In this document: in pieces, positions 12,612-27,700 of the stretch
How the letters are laid out: every line of letters begins with the position of its first letter
Position numbering within the stretch: the first letter of the stretch is position 1
NCBI GenBank assembly: GCA_034687125.1
Contig: JAQGBZ010000142.1
Coordinates: 1-64,000 of the forward strand
Length of the DNA: 64,000 bases
Direction of reading: 5' to 3'
DNA from: Neelides folsomi
Taxonomy: Eukaryota; Arthropoda; Collembola; Neelipleona; Neelidae
Program-made: the position numbers and the translations under genes
Notes under the pieces: generated by a model
The model's database searches: none
Seen by the model: only the letters and a program-made list of their open reading frames with translations
Told to the model about the DNA's origin: nothing

Positions 12612-15000
12612 GTATGTAAGAATTGGAGATTCTCAATGTTACAAATAAATAAAACCCCAACGATTCGATGAAGTTTCACTTTCTGGTCTATTATCACTTT
12701 TCGTAAACCAATTTATTAATTTTCTCAAATATTCTTTTTTTTAATTCAAAACGTTTCTCCAAACGTTTCTCCAATAAAAACACGTTCCTCCATTTCCTTC
12801 AGCTTCAATCGTTTCATTAATGGAATTATTATCAAAAGTACTCAACGACTTAGGATAGAAGAAGAATTACATATATTTAGGCAAAAGGAATTGATCTGAT
12901 TCTAATTAACTATAAGTTTAGAATCGAATATGAAGAATTCTTAAGTTCTCTTGTGAAAAACTGACAAAGAAGAGAGTGAAGAAGTCTTTGTATAAAATGT
13001 TGAAAATTCTGTGTGGCGGTTGTTTTTAAACGCCTAATAGCGTCAAGTTTACTTTATTTTGTATTATTTGTATAAGAATTTTTTGACACACCTATTCGTA
13101 AATTCTATGTATGCAATTGCAATTACGATCAACGTTACGCACAATAAGTTTTTTGAAGTGAATCGGAAATTTATATTATTTATAACTGAAGGAATTCCCT
13201 CAATTTCTCATCTGAAGAGTATTATGTGTACCATATACCTTGGATATTCCATTTGATTCTATAAAGAAAGTAAGAGATAATCGGATCAAAAGACTTTGAA
13301 AAGAGGAGTATTAGAAGTACTAAATTCAAGACTGCTCCATTGCCCCATGTGTGTTGGAACGGCTTTTATCTATTTCCTTTTGGTCCAGTAAATCCAATCA
13401 AATGCTTAATATGAGACATACATCTCCTCTCAACTTCTCAACATTTTCCATTTCTCAAATTTCTCATTTTCTTCCAAAGTATTATGAAGAAGTTAATTGG
13501 AATGTGGGCAGAAAGATTTAAAATTTTTGACAAAAAAAATCCAATTGTTAACGCATTTCATATAGAGTAAGTAGGATAGACCAATATTTTAACTATACTG
13601 CAAATTCTATTGAATAATTTAGATTAGAAATTTAAATTTTCATTTCCATTTTCACAATATGAATGTTAGACTGATAAAACAGCTTATTTTTTACTATTAC
13701 CTGTACAGTGATAAAATTAATATCCCCATTTTGAAATTTTTGATTTTTTTGGATATATAAGCATTTATGTTCCTTTGAATCTACATTTGAGATTTTCATG
13801 GGAATTTCTCAGCTGAAGCTCCCAGAATAGTAACACTTTTACCGCCAATCCAATGCTTTTTTTATAGCCCTAAATAACATACAATGTATGTATTTTATAA
13901 CTATTGTATAGTAAGTGTATGTACTGATAATAATATGGTGATAGATAGTATTTTTATATAAAAACTATAATGCAAATGAAACTCCCTAAAATGTAAAAAT
14001 ATTTATCAAGTTTTATTTTTTATAAATGTAGGTATATTAGTTTACTAGACTAGGTATTATATGCCATGTAAAACTGGCATAGTAAAAATATACAGTAAAT
14101 TAATAAACACGGTTTGGGGTTTATTGCGAGTATGGATGTTTATAATATTATCCAATATATTCACTCAGGAGCAGTAAACTTTATTTATTTACTTAATGAG
14201 AAAGAATAAGCCGATTCCAAAGATCTCATACACCTGTTAAAAATGAAGGTAATTAAAAAGGCTTAAGCCTATGTATTTATATGTCGAAGTATATATTTAC
14301 CAGTAGAAAGAGATTTAAATTTCAAATTCTTTATATTAGTGTAATAGGGAGAATAATTTCATTGTTAGTTTCGCCCTTTATTGGTGCTTTCTAATATTCT
14401 ACCCTACCCAATTTTATAAACTCTATAACTCTTCTCTCACCTCAACCCAATTGTTGATGAATATTGTAGGTGGGTGAGAGTCGAGGGATTAAATTTGAAA
14501 TCCTCAATCCAGCCTCGTCAGCAAATCCTGTCAAATACATTCAAATCACGTATATTCTTAGCCTTAACGGCTTATCTTCGACGAGGAACCTCTCTCACCG
14601 AAGGGAGGATTTCAACTTGGTCCTTTTCATTGCATCTTTTCCTTCCACCTCTCCACCATATTTACGTATAAATCCCTCCACACACATGGTAGGAATGGGA
14701 AGTTGGCTACATTACATTACCAATACTTAATAAGAATGATATGTCGGGGTATACTCGAACATGGATTAATTTATTGGTTCTCCACTCCCGAATCGTCCCA
14801 TTAGACAAGATGTACAAGAGGTGATAATGAAAATGAGACTGAAGGAACCGGGGGAAACTCCCCTCCAACCCAACCAACACAGAGCAAATCAATGAAACAA
14901 ATCTTTATTAATGTATTATATCTGGTTATATGTATGAGGAGTCTTGAAAGAGAAACTTTATTGGAGATATTTTGCTAAATCATCTTTCATTGTTGGTCCC
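12612..15000. other. AT-rich non-coding DNA
   Basis: No gene seen. Near 13706 there is a TACAGTGATAAAATTAAT stretch resembling the outer end of some Tc1-type elements, but I found no partner end, so I do not call an element. Confidence 0.5.
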
Positions 15001-15480
15001 TCGAGGGTTCTCAGCTGTGTACAAGCTGACTCACCAACAGGAAAGGAAGAAAGATGGGGATGAAAGATAGGGAGTAATCCACTTTCACAAATTATGTATT
15101 TCAGATCACTTGACAGTCGATGGATGGGAGAGTGAGAGGAAGTGAGGCAGAGAAGTGACCATATCCCTCAGCCCTCTCCGTCCTCTCCTTGGGAGGAAGC
15201 AATGTGAAAGAGGAGACTCATTGAGGATGTTCGGATCCTCTCTTATCTCCTTCACGACCGTGAGCATTTAGAGAGGAATGCATAGATCTCGGATGTAAAA
15301 AAGAGTTGAACTAGAGTGCCACCAGTTCTGGACGATTCTCGATCTGAGAACCGAGGATTGAATAACAAGCCCCACACTGCCGCTGACGGCATTCACCCAT
15401 TAGTGTTCTAATGGACTCCCCGACCGTTTAAGCCCAGCACTTTTCAATCCTGTTCAAAGCCAGTACACTCTCAAGTGATC

Positions 15481-15580
15481 AGTTGTGTGCATCCCTGTGC
15501 ATTTGGATTAACACCAATGTGTGTATGACCTCGGAGGTTCGGAGCAAAGGAAACATTTGAAATACTGGATATTATCAGAG
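15481..15580 (+). promoter_or_regulatory. Candidate transcription start and leader exon
   Basis: Within a GC-richer island (15000-15580), an initiator-like TCAGTT at 15479-15484 is followed 100 bp later by a near-consensus splice donor, CAGAG then GTAAGAGG, at 15580/15581. The interval has only short frames, for example a 11-codon one starting at the ATG near 15526, so it would be an untranslated leader. As with the 12.4-kb candidate, it could serve the downstream teneurin gene as an alternative first exon. Sequence signals alone support this. Confidence 0.25.
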
Positions 15581-18561
15581 GTAAGAGGAATTGAATTCTT
15601 TATACGCATACTTGTATCTATCAATGCCATGATACCATCGCAGGTGAATATCAAAATGTGTGGACCAGAACACGAAGAAACCTTTGCGGCGAGGTTATAA
15701 ATTTTGAAGGTAGGAGGGGAGATTTGTGAAAGAAGGAGCGTGGCAGAAAAGACAAGTGTAACTGAGAGGATGAAGTGAGAAGGCTCAAGGCATCCGATAT
15801 CGAATGTGATTGGGAAATATGTAGAGTATATGGTACATTCTATAACTGTCTATGCCATACATATCTGTATACGTTCTGGCAGCGTCCAGATCTGCAGTAA
15901 TTTCTAGCTCAGTAAAGAGTTGATGGAAGGCAAACTCATTAAATTTTTAATATTACCCTGCTGCCTTTCCTCTGTGAGAGGAGAAGGCCGAGGGGCAGTA
16001 GGCTCGTTGAAACTACCACCTGCCAACCCGCCATTGAATTACGCACATGAACCCACCTCAGTTCGGACTCTATTTCCAAACCCTTCGATTTTCCGGAAAG
16101 TGATGGGGAAAATAATGGAGATTATTGTGAGTTTCTGAGTTGGCACGACTCAATGATTCTCATCACTGTTTTTAATTCATTTAGTTCGATTTGACTAATG
16201 ACAAACTGGACTCACCCTCGAGCTGCCCACGATCGAAGCAAGTGTTGTTTTAAGGGAGAAATCCTTAATTAATAGTTCAATGGTCGAGTTTGATCTCTGC
16301 CTTCTTTTGAAAAGAAATACGATGGTTTATAACTACAAAATAGCCCTCGGCTTATTGATACATCAAGAATATGAATATGCAAGCCTTCGTACGCTTCCCT
16401 TTGAAGCCTGCTCGCTAATGAATGTGGCTTGAGTTTAAACATTCTACATTATATACATATAACTAGAGTGGTTGAGCCCTTGATTGCCTCATGCTACTAA
16501 CCCGTCAGAGGAAATAATGAGATATATCCAATTTTTGCCATATGATGAGATGATTTGAGGTTCGTAAAGGAGAAGTTGAAAAACTCTTTCCAGCTCCTCT
16601 GCGCTCAGGAGTGAGATGGAGTGAAATGAATGCAAATTACCTTTACTTGCCCTCACTACTACTTCTGCTCGGGAGAAACTTTGAGAGCACAACGTGAATT
16701 CTCTCCTCAGGGAATCTCAGCTCTTTCTCCTGTCTCCATTCTCTTATATAACACCCCTAGAATGTGTATACTCTGCAGACCTTCATTAGCGACGGAAATT
16801 TCGGGCCTCTTATCCTCTTCTTCACTCCATTAAAGAAATAATTAGGCAAACTCCGACTCAACCTCTTTGCTCTTATATCCCAAATTGAATCATTTCTTTG
16901 ACTTTTTCAAAATTTTTCGATCTCCAAATTCCTTCTCTTATAACGTGCGAGAAATTTATTAGGAATCTGCTACTCCGGACAATAATCACTTATGTAACTC
17001 CTCTATGGGAAGATGCGAGAGGTTCAGGGTGGTTTCCTTGTCAAGTTGAGAATTTCGCAGACCGTCGGCGAACGAAAGGATAGAATGGGAAGGAACCCGT
17101 TTGGAGAATCGTGAGCGACACTCTCCTGTCACTCAATAATTCATGTTCAGCTGTAAAACCCTACCTGCCTCCTTCATCGACTTCCTTTTGAATAGGATTG
17201 AAGGAAATCTTGAAATGTGTGGATAGAGATCTCCCCATAACTTACCCCAACGGCTGCCAGTCTTCAATAAGTGCTTGTTGTGAGTGGAGAGTTAGCGTAG
17301 GAGACTCCCTTCTCTCTAATGCATCACGATCTGTCATCGGCAATCAAAAAATGAGAGACATCGGGTCGAATGGGTCTCTGCAAATGAGAGCTCCCCATCC
17401 CAACAATTACATTTCCCTCCTTCACTGTCCAGCTCCACATTCTTCCATGAAATACGAGAGGGTGAGGCTTCTCGGTGTTTGCTTTATCAACTAACGTTAT
17501 CCACCTTACTTCTGACTCCCTGGTCTTGGATGGTAGGGAATTGCCAACAGCGATTCAAGTTTTAGACAAAGCTTACTAATTGGCTCCTAATTTTAAATTT
17601 GGTAGAGTTTGGAACAAAAAGAGAAATATATTCTGCCCATAGGCCGATCTTTTCCTCATTGATGAACTGTGCGGAAAAGATTTAGGCCCTTGCCCTTCCA
17701 GCGGATTGATAAAAAGGAGAAAGAACGAGGTGTGTGTATGTATAAGGGAAATATCCAGGAAGCCTTCCCTTAAGTTTCCCCCATGATTTCAGCATTCAAA
17801 AACCCTAGAGTCACAGAATTGAGCTTGATCGAGAAGTATCTTTTTCTTGGTTCGTTACTTAATACTTAAATATGGCCTGTGGAACTCGGCTTTGTCTTCG
17901 AGGCCCAGAGTGATGAAGGCCCACTCCTCCTTTGGAATCCTCAAAATTCGGAACGAACCAATGCTTTTGGAAAAATTTCATAAGGAGATTCCTCCACTGT
18001 GCTCCTTTCCAAGGATCAATATGCCATACCTACGTATGTGTGTACTTATGTATATACGTACGTAAATATTATAAGGTATGGTGAGGGTTGCGGTATATTA
18101 GGCCCCTGACTCCATGTAATTTCTACCCCTCACTTCCAGGCCGAACAAAGGGAGAGGAGCTCAAATGATGAATGAGGCTTCTCAAGGCGACTGTCGGATT
18201 CACTCTCCCATTTTCATATTCACATTGCATATTAGAGGATTGTGAGATTGTGACATTGTTTTGCTCATTTTAAACTGGAGAGAACCCTCTGGAGTGAGGA
18301 AAAGAATTCCTCAACCCTTTTAATCTCTTGTCTCATCAGGCCCAAGTCCCCTCTGGTCACAACTCACAAATACACTTGCATTTAATGTTTGATCCTCCAA
18401 TTTCTTCTTTGTATTACAATTACCCTTATATATCTGTCGCCGACGACTTTTCAAAGTATTGACGCCAACAACTGATTATGTAATATTTCATGGAATTTAT
18501 CAAAGAAATTTTTCTTACAGTTATGTATATGTAATACATGTATGTATAGTATATGTATGTA
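15581..18561. other. Non-coding DNA, nothing recognised
   Basis: Mixed-composition DNA with open frames of 60-98 codons and no recognisable motif. No element ends or RNA genes seen. Confidence 0.5.
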
Positions 18562-18782
18562 AACCGCTACGCAATAATCCATACTGAACAGTGAACTTAA
18601 GATGTTTAATTATGGAAGAACATTTATATAATTATTTTTATTAGTAAAACAAAATTAAAATAATCCATTTAGAGCTAAATATAATGATTTTCAAATATAA
18701 AAAAATTATAAAATTGTAATACCATTAATTAGCATTTTAAGTTCATTATTCCTCACGGCACGAACTTATTGCGTAGCAGTTT
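18562..18782. mobile_element. MITE with TA target-site duplication
   Basis: A 221-bp element has terminal inverted repeats of about 55 bp. The left end begins AACCGCTACGCAATAA. The right end, read as reverse complement, begins AACTGCTACGCAATAA, so the outer 16 bases differ at one position. Matching continues further in with TGAACTTAA(G/A)ATG. The element is flanked by TA at 18560-18561 and 18783-18784, the duplication typical of Tc1/mariner-type elements. The interior is very AT-rich and has no open frame, so it is non-autonomous. The mismatch pattern suggests moderate age. Confidence 0.8.
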
Positions 18783-18784
18783 AT

Positions 18785-21700
18785 ATGAATGTATTTACTT
18801 ATACATATGAATTTTTACCGATAATGTTTAAACTGCATTAAATATCAACTCAAGTTGTATGTACAATATTTAGGATCAATGTTATTTATCACCATTAAAT
18901 TTAATATCTATTTATAGCAGGCAAGCGTGGAGAATAGCACTTTGAAATGCATTTTTCAATTTGAAATCCTCTATAAATGGTAGTGAAAGGGAATTGGTAA
19001 TTTGACATACGAGCAAGTTTGTTCGGCCTAATAAGTGCAGGAATGAAGTTTGGATGTACAGGAATGCGTCTGCGGCGCGAGCTCTGTGGCGTTCATCATA
19101 AGGAATAAAATTAGGAAGGGGGATGGTCGGTGATTATAAATGGACAAGTAGGAGGTAACTATTTAATCCACATTATTCACTTTGATAATTAGACTCGCGA
19201 GATCTTCTTACGTTATGGAGAATCGGCCAAAACCTGAGGCTCATTATTGACTAACTTAAGTAAGAAGGAGGCTAATAAGGATTAATTCTGGTGAAGAAAG
19301 GAAATCCACTTCCATGTAAGTGGGCCTTGAGGAGCAGGGAAATGGATGGAAGAGCGACTCGTGATGTAATACATTTTAGGAATTAGAAGAGGAGGGCGGG
19401 CTCCTCCCTAAGATTAGTAAGTTGGATGGCTCTCTCGTTCGAGTCGTTAATCAACTCAAATCGATTTCACTTGCTACATAAATTTTCCATAACTTGAGAA
19501 CCCCATGCGATTGTGTTGAGGGAGAATGGGAGAGAAATAATAATAATCCACAATAGCCCACCTTTCCCATTACAATTCTCCATTACCATTACAACTTCCC
19601 AATTCTTTGTTCCCTTTAAAACACCGTTCTACTTTTCTCGGCTTTATTCATTTTCAATTTCCCCCAATAGTCAGAGCGTATTGTCAGGTCAAACATTTTT
19701 ACAGCCATTTATACATAGTGTCGCCTATATTTCAATTCGTCTTCACCGAGAAGTCCCTATCTCCCTACTCTAAAAACGGTTGAGTGTCTCTGAGGGAATT
19801 CAATTCCATTTCCATCATCAAAGAAATTCTTATAAACTCACTTCCATGCATATTCCACATGATAACAAGCGGAGTTTTCTTTCGTATGAAACTCGATTAC
19901 CTTAACACAATGATATGATCTTTAATATGTTGGGAAGTTGGTAATTGGACGAAGCTTCATATTTCCAGTTCTCTTTCCAATTAAGTCTCCCTCTCATGCT
20001 CTCATCCTTCCCGCTTCATTAATATTTGATTCCAATAAGATAAACATGAGATTGAGGTCAGCGAACGAGCGTGTCTCAAAATTCCTCATGCCCATAAAGA
20101 ATAATTTCATTAAGCCCTTCATTTACCGTTCAAATCATTTTTTGACGAATTCTGGTATTTGTAGAAATTAATTCGATTCTTTTGCATGCCGTAAAGTCAT
20201 TCCAAATATCCAAACATGATTTTTCTTCGTGAGCAAACTACATTATACTCATTATCCCTTCATATGTGCTTAGATGACCTAAACACCTAAATGAAATTTA
20301 ACTCTTTTCAAACCATACCATATTACAATTGATTTGTCTTTACCTTCATCATTTAAATACCTCTTATCGATTTTTCATTGATGGTTTTCTTTGAGAATCT
20401 CTCGCGGGTCTTCATAGCCAGGGGAATATAGTGAAAATTTAATCATTAAATCTTGAAAAAAATATTTATAGGACCATTAGCAAATTGATTAATTTTTCCC
20501 CAGGAGAGATTTATTCCAGAGTTTTTGGAGTGCGATAGTTGAAATAAATAGGTGAGTATTTATAGGTGTATAATGAATGATTCGATTTCTTTCCTTTTAT
20601 ATTTCTTATCATGCTAAAGTTACCATACAATATACGAACCAAAGTATTTTATTTTATATAGATCATTGTGGGTTTTTTACTATCTACCGGTCAACCAATA
20701 AATTTCCTCACGCTCCTCTGCCCTCAGATTTAACTAGACATTCATTAATGTACTCTACTACAAATGATGCCAAAAATGAATCTAAATTAGATTCATTTAC
20801 ATGTACATGTATCCATTCCAAAGTTTACAAATCCATTTTTTGCAATAAATGGGACTTTGGATATAATATATTTAGTTGACAAATGATTGATTATGGTGAC
20901 TATTGAAAGTGAAAAATGATGAAATATTCAATAAAGTGACAAAAATTTAGTTTTCACCAGCTTCGTCTTGTTGATATCAATTAGAAATGAGAAATGAATC
21001 ATTTGTAAAATCGAACAGGATTTTGAATCAATTAAACCAAAAAGGCTTTAATATACGTACAAATGAATTTAATTCATTATTTTGCATAATTATTTACTTA
21101 GGTAGAGTATATATTAAATACCTAAACTATGTTACACATTTTATAATTACTTAATATTGGTACTTGCTTGGTTATATAAGTACTTATCAGAACTACCTAG
21201 TATTGATTGAAAACGAACTGTGTTTTTTTTCGTAGAACCAAATTATGAATAAGTAAGTTATAATGCCAGAAGAATTTCTCCAACCTAGTAGAAAATGTAA
21301 TAGATTGCCAATAGTCCCAATAATATACTTGAGAGCCGTTGCAATGTATTTGAGCCAGAAAGAATAATAAAAAAGAAGGGGAAATGGTTTGGGATGAAAA
21401 ACATAAGGGAGCCCAATACTTAAAGGACCTCAATTGACTTCAGTTCCCTTGTTTATCGTGTGAGTGGTTCTGATCCCACACCTTCTCCTTTCCTCCGTCT
21501 CAGCAACTTATTCAGCCACTCAGTTCGGGCGCCAGTCATCCAGAGAGAAAAATAGCCCCGATCTCTCCCAAATTCATTCACCTTTAAGTGAGAGGGAACA
21601 GAAGGCAAACAATCTTCGCCCACATTAAAATTTTGAAATTGAGAGAAGGGTAAATATTCTTAGGACCCTTTTTAGGATCAAAAGGATCGATCCTTTCTTT

Positions 21701-24700
21701 TGTGCTTCAAATAACACTTATGAACTCGGGAATCGATCGTTTTTGACAGAATTTCTATTAAATTATGACAATATACCCAAAGTCACCGCGAGAATTCATA
21801 ATAAGTATTTTTCAAATGGAGAGACCCCATGCACTCTCCTCTGTTTGTAAACATATGTAATGGAGACACATGGCAAATTTTACTGGTATGTATTAAATAG
21901 TAGTACAGATATGTGTATTTTAAATGCTTGCTACCATTGAGCCTCACTTTGTAGTGCGAGTCCAAATTTCCATTTCTCTTTTAATTTGAATTATTTGAAA
22001 ATACCTTGTGTGCCATTGGTGGTAATTAACGTGTATCCCAAATAATTTAAACTGTAGTAATATATATGTAGTTTGCGGAGTGCGTAAACGAGTGGTGGGC
22101 GACATGTTTTTATCTTGAAAAGAATTTATGTGAAAACAAGGATGGTGAGCGTATCGTAAATGGCTAAATGGCTCACTAATGATGCAGACAAAGTAAAAAG
22201 GTTAAACCTTGAAACCTAACTAATGGCACTAGATTCACAAGAAGAATCACTCCTGCAATGCTAACTTATGTACCAACATCTCGTCCCATCTCCTTAAAAC
22301 ACAATTCAATTAATGGATTAACTCCCATTGAACCCTGTTTATTTTTCATTGTGTAATTGACGAGACCTCTTTAAGTTTACAATCCCTTACCAGTAGTATT
22401 ATATTTCTTTAAAATCACTATCTCAAATCCAGGATCTGATGAAGGAGGAAAGAATTTTTGCATTTCTTATGATTTTTGAGAAGTCATAAAAAAACTCTCG
22501 TTATTTTCAAACGTGTGGCTATTCCAACGGTGAGTAGGATTGGAATGCTCAAAAGGGAATTGTTGAGAGTGAAAAAGAAGGTTTTAAGAAGAATTGAGTT
22601 GACCCCCGTATCCTATTTTCTCCCTATCTTTTACAAACAAAAGTGGAGACATTCGTGGAATTTTTCCACTTTGGCATTTCTTTCCCCTCTTCCTTGGCTT
22701 TGGAAGCTTCAAATCCTCCGCTATCCACAGAAGCTTCAAATTGGAAACATTCTTTCTTTGTACTTCGAGTAATGACAATACACTATGGAGAATGCAGAGA
22801 ATCCCATTTTAAGGCTCAATAACTCACAAGACTTTTTATAACTTACAACTAAAATTCTATGAATATGAGACTCATCAGCGAAATCCAAATTTTCTTCTTT
22901 TACTGGAAATGGGTTTTTTAATTCGATTAATATTTCTTCTTTCCCGCCCTTTGATTGATAGTCTTTAGGGGTGTAAGTGGGAAATTAATTTCCTGGCTTT
23001 TAAAAAACAAATGGGAATATTGGATGATATGACATGAACTTATCTCTGAACACATTTGAACCATAGGAGGGTGTTTGGCAGGGTGGAATGTGTAGATGTG
23101 GTTTGGTATCAGCTAAAATGTGTGAACAGACTTTTTATACCGACTCCTATGTAATCTATCCCAAGAATGCGAGAAGATACGTACTTGTCAGCCAGAGAGT
23201 AAATTCTTTTTAAAACTCATTTCTTACCTGTGGTTTTCAAACTTTTGGCTACTCCTTTCCAAAGTCACACATAAAGAGGAGAGCAATTTATTTTCATTTT
23301 ATTATTTTACTCCTGATGGGTTTCACTTTCAAACGAGCCTTGCCGCGGTGTTTGTACCTACGACGGACAACCCATGACTTTTATTTCTCTAAATTGTCAG
23401 ACTTATATTTTTCATTTTATTCAGGTTGGGAAGTTGTAATAGCGTTATATTCCCTCCCCAGTTCCAACTTTGTTACTTATAAATTTATCATTTTGAGAAC
23501 GGGAGAGGATTACATATAATGAAATGGTGCTCGTTTTCTTTCTCCGACCAACTTCTTCCATTATCATCTCTCTCCCTCTCTCTCGTAGTGGCGTAGAGCT
23601 GCGTTTGAGTTCTGATGCAGGATGTTGAGCGGAAAGAGGGAGGTTTTTCTACTTAAATCTCTCTTATTTATTCTTCCTTCTTTGCTCCATCCCTTCCTCA
23701 CTTCATCTCCTTGTTATCTTTACTAATGGATCCCTCTGTTACATATAGTATATATATTCTCCCCACCTTAGATATACTTACTACGTACTTTATGCAACGA
23801 CCAGTCCTACAAATATTCATTTCATTATGGCCATTGCCATTATTTCTTTATTAATTCTTTGATATTAAATGTATTCATAGCCGATAATGGTTTCATTTTA
23901 TTTCATATTGCGGTATCATATTGTAACTTTTAATTACAGTTATTAAGATTTGGTTTGTTTCAATTACTATTTTTTTTTAAAAATTGTTAGTTCTTATAGC
24001 TACATTTTGAAAATTAATGGGATTCATCCCCATGGGCATTTTCCAGAAAATCTATGAAATATTACGTTTGACTTCTTTTTATAGGACAGGAGTTATTAAG
24101 ATGAAGAATGGATTCTTGAAATTGAGGTTAAAGGGAGCCGTGGAAAACCAAAAATTAGGAAGTCATTAAATTCTTCATTCTCGTCTGCCCCCCTCGAAGG
24201 TGCTTCTAATTTTATTTCCTCTCAAGAAATGTTTAGACCCCATTCCGAAGCACGCGTTCCATCCTGAAGGTTCCCAACTTACCTAAACATTCAGACTTTA
24301 TTAACAAAAATTAAATTTATTGTGAGTGAAAATGTTCCTTTCACTCTCTCCATTTATCAATTCATTAATTGGAATTGGTATTTTTAACGAATGTTGGATT
24401 CAATTATTATACATTTCTAATGAAATAGTTTTAAACATTTACTTTTTATTTAATTAATGTCTTTTTGGATCGGGCATTTCTTCACCTGTCAGTAATTATC
24501 ATTATCAGAATCCTTTCAATTAAATAATAAGTGTAATGATAATCTCCAAATTTAATAATCAATAAACTATTATGAACTATGGGTATCTAAATTATAGGTA
24601 TACTGAATTATTTTCATACTACCAATATAATGTAGCTGTGTAGTACCTGTATTAATATGACATATGATGTCTTCTGAGAAAGTATAGGTATTATAGATTG

Positions 24701-27700
24701 CAAGATTTAACATGTGTTCCTTTCTTGAGCTATTTATAAGAATTGATCTTGAGATGAAAGAGATACATACTTAGGATCAAGGAATGAATCGTTTTTTATC
24801 GGTGGATTTTATGTGACAGATACCCCCGCTTTGGCCTGACTTGTCCGAAGAGTCCATTTAGCTTTTAATGCTTCCATCTTCTTGTCAAAATGAAGGATGG
24901 AAAATCTTGAGCTCCTCTCACTAACAAATTATTATTGGATTCGTCGAGAGTTTGGAGGAAATGCCGTTTCTGTCACTTTCTTCCCCATATAATGAGGAAA
25001 TAAGAGTTAATCTGAGCCATTGGAGTTAGATAAAGGATCGAGCCCCTCGCCATGTATTTGTTTCTCCATTACACAACATTAGGAAGAGAGTTGAGGGATT
25101 CTTTTTGTCCTGCCACTTGGACCCGAAGTGGAAGAGGCGTGGGACCAGAATGGAAACGAGAAAACTTTTTGCTCGCCTTGTCTTTCCATCGCTCGCTCAC
25201 ATTCCCGAGGCCTCCTCCAACTTCACAATTCCAATTCCCAAGATTTTCCAAATTGAATCCTGTTCCTTCGGCGTCTTTTCCACTCTTTTGACGACATTCC
25301 TCCCCTCATTATGCCGGGAGAGTGAAGTGTTTGAGGAATAAGCAATCAGGTTCCGGCGAGAAGTCCATTGTTTCCCGTACACAATGGCAATGAAAACGAA
25401 ACAAGTGGGGATTATCCAGTTATTGTCCTACAATTTGAAGAGGCCTTTGTGGCCCTTGAAAGGATCTCACTATTACCAGCTCAGACATCAAATTTTAATT
25501 TAGGCTCTTTCCAATTCTCTCCCAACATGCGAGAGGATTGGGGAGCGTATAAACACAATCGCCCGAATAATAAAATATGATAGCCCATTAAGAAATTGGT
25601 GTGTGAGGTGAGGCATTGACTGTGAATGTTCACTCTGCTCTCCTTCAAGGTGGGGGCCGAGTTGGAATCACAATTGTACGGTGAAGAACCCGGAGAGAAA
25701 GGGCGAGGGAGTGCCTAATTGTTTAAAGTTCTGCTTTTATTTACTGATCCTCTTACGATAACATTTTATGTCCATCATATATCAAGTGTGAATGGTAGTT
25801 AGATTTATATTTGACAGGAGGGCTCCAAACCCTTCTTTCCCCACACTGCCTTTCCATATCGTCGCCCTTGAGGTCCTGGAACAATGGGACTCTTTTATTT
25901 CGTCCATCCTCGATGGCGACTTAAACGACAACAAACGGATCATCGACAAGAGGGCGGTGTTGGCTATATACACATTATGTGTAGTTTTCTCATTTGATAT
26001 CTCACAAGGCTCCGGTCATTTCATTTGAGCGTTATGAACATGAAAATGCCGCAGCGCGCAGGAGAGATTATTTTCACACGATCTATACGCTTCCGCTTAG
26101 ACCACTCAATGAGAGGTTGTGGGTGGATGTAATTCCAATTTATATGGTATGTGGTTTATTGAGTTCTCATTTCTTGGGGCTGGGCGAGAACGAGGTTTAC
26201 TGGAGGGAAGATAAAGAGAATAAGAGTTAAATTAATGCACGTAGCACGCGAACCCTTTTATCTTGACTTCATTTAATGGAGTATGTAGATATGTGTGTAA
26301 AGCGATGCGAGGTTGTAGTCAGTTTTACGATACATAAAGTAGGCGTGGAAGCATAACAATTACTTCCTTCACTTTTGTAACATCCCATTGTCCGTTATTT
26401 GCATAAAAGGGTTACTTTCCCTTAACGTTCAAATTCACTGGCTCCCAACTTACCACCATTTCACCAACGCTTTGATGTTTATTCTCATTAACCACCTTGT
26501 CCCCTACTTTTACTTTCTTCTTTTCTAAGCAATGGATCTCCATATTTTGTTTAAATAGTATATAAAGTCATCATTTCTTTAAGTAGAAATGCACGATAAT
26601 ACCAAGTGACTCATGAGATGAGTACATCTGTAGTCTTGGCAGAAAGGATTCTATGGCTATAGGAATCTGCTCCTTTCATATTTGATGAATGCCTATGTTT
26701 TAAGTGTCAAAAAAGATGAATGATTATTGTCAAAGTTTATTTAATGAAAATTGCGGATTGACAAATGAATGAAGCAGTAGTGTAGTGAATGACTGAAGGG
26801 TTAAAAAATGTTGTTTGCCTAAACTCTTCCACTTCAAAAACACCAACTGACTGAGACCTCCCATTTTAAATAATTAGAATAAATACATTATTAATTATTA
26901 ATGTAGTAAGAGAAAGGATGGGGTTTTTGACTTTTCACCAATAAACACACCTAGTCCGAATATAACCATACCATATCATTGTGCATTTACATATAAATTA
27001 TTAGGTATATAATATACATAGAATTCAGATACATCAGGGTTCAAATAATAAATCTTTATTGATGGATTTTGAAAGCTCCGGTTATCCGATTTTAAATCTA
27101 AATGTAAAACTATTTAAGCTCTCTGGACATAACATTCTTGAGGAATCATATGAATAGGACACGACACGGCAGCATAGCAGCCTAACAAGGATTTTATATA
27201 TGACGTGGATGTGGGTGGCTGGTCTTGTATCAAAGTTTCCATCAAGGTGGTCTCGTCTCACAGATTAATGTCATGAGTAAATTCATAATGATACCTCGTA
27301 TTTTCAAGTTCTTTCTACACTAATCCGCTCTTATGAAAGGTATCTGAATACAAGTACAGGTATTTAATACATTCTATCGCCAGATCAGACGTTGGCCCAC
27401 TCTCTCCTAACCAAAGAACCAGATATCTGTATATTAATACTATTTAGTTATTCATCACTCAATTAAAAAGGGTTAGATGATGGACAAACTTGGAATTATA
27501 GTCTAGAGGAATATTTATCTCTTATACCAACTCCTGATCTACATACATACTTGGCAAACAATGAGAATTTAATTCCATCAAAGCCCCCTCAACTCTGTAA
27601 TTACTCACCTTTGAATAGCCCACAAATTGTTCTACTTATTATTATAAACCCCGGTGCGAAAATAATTTACATCACATCGCATCGAGATCCCATAATTAAA

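Noticed and set aside
13704-13755. TACAGTGATAAAATTAAT, resembling a Tc1-type element end
   Set aside because: No inverted partner found within a few kilobases and no transposase motifs next to it.
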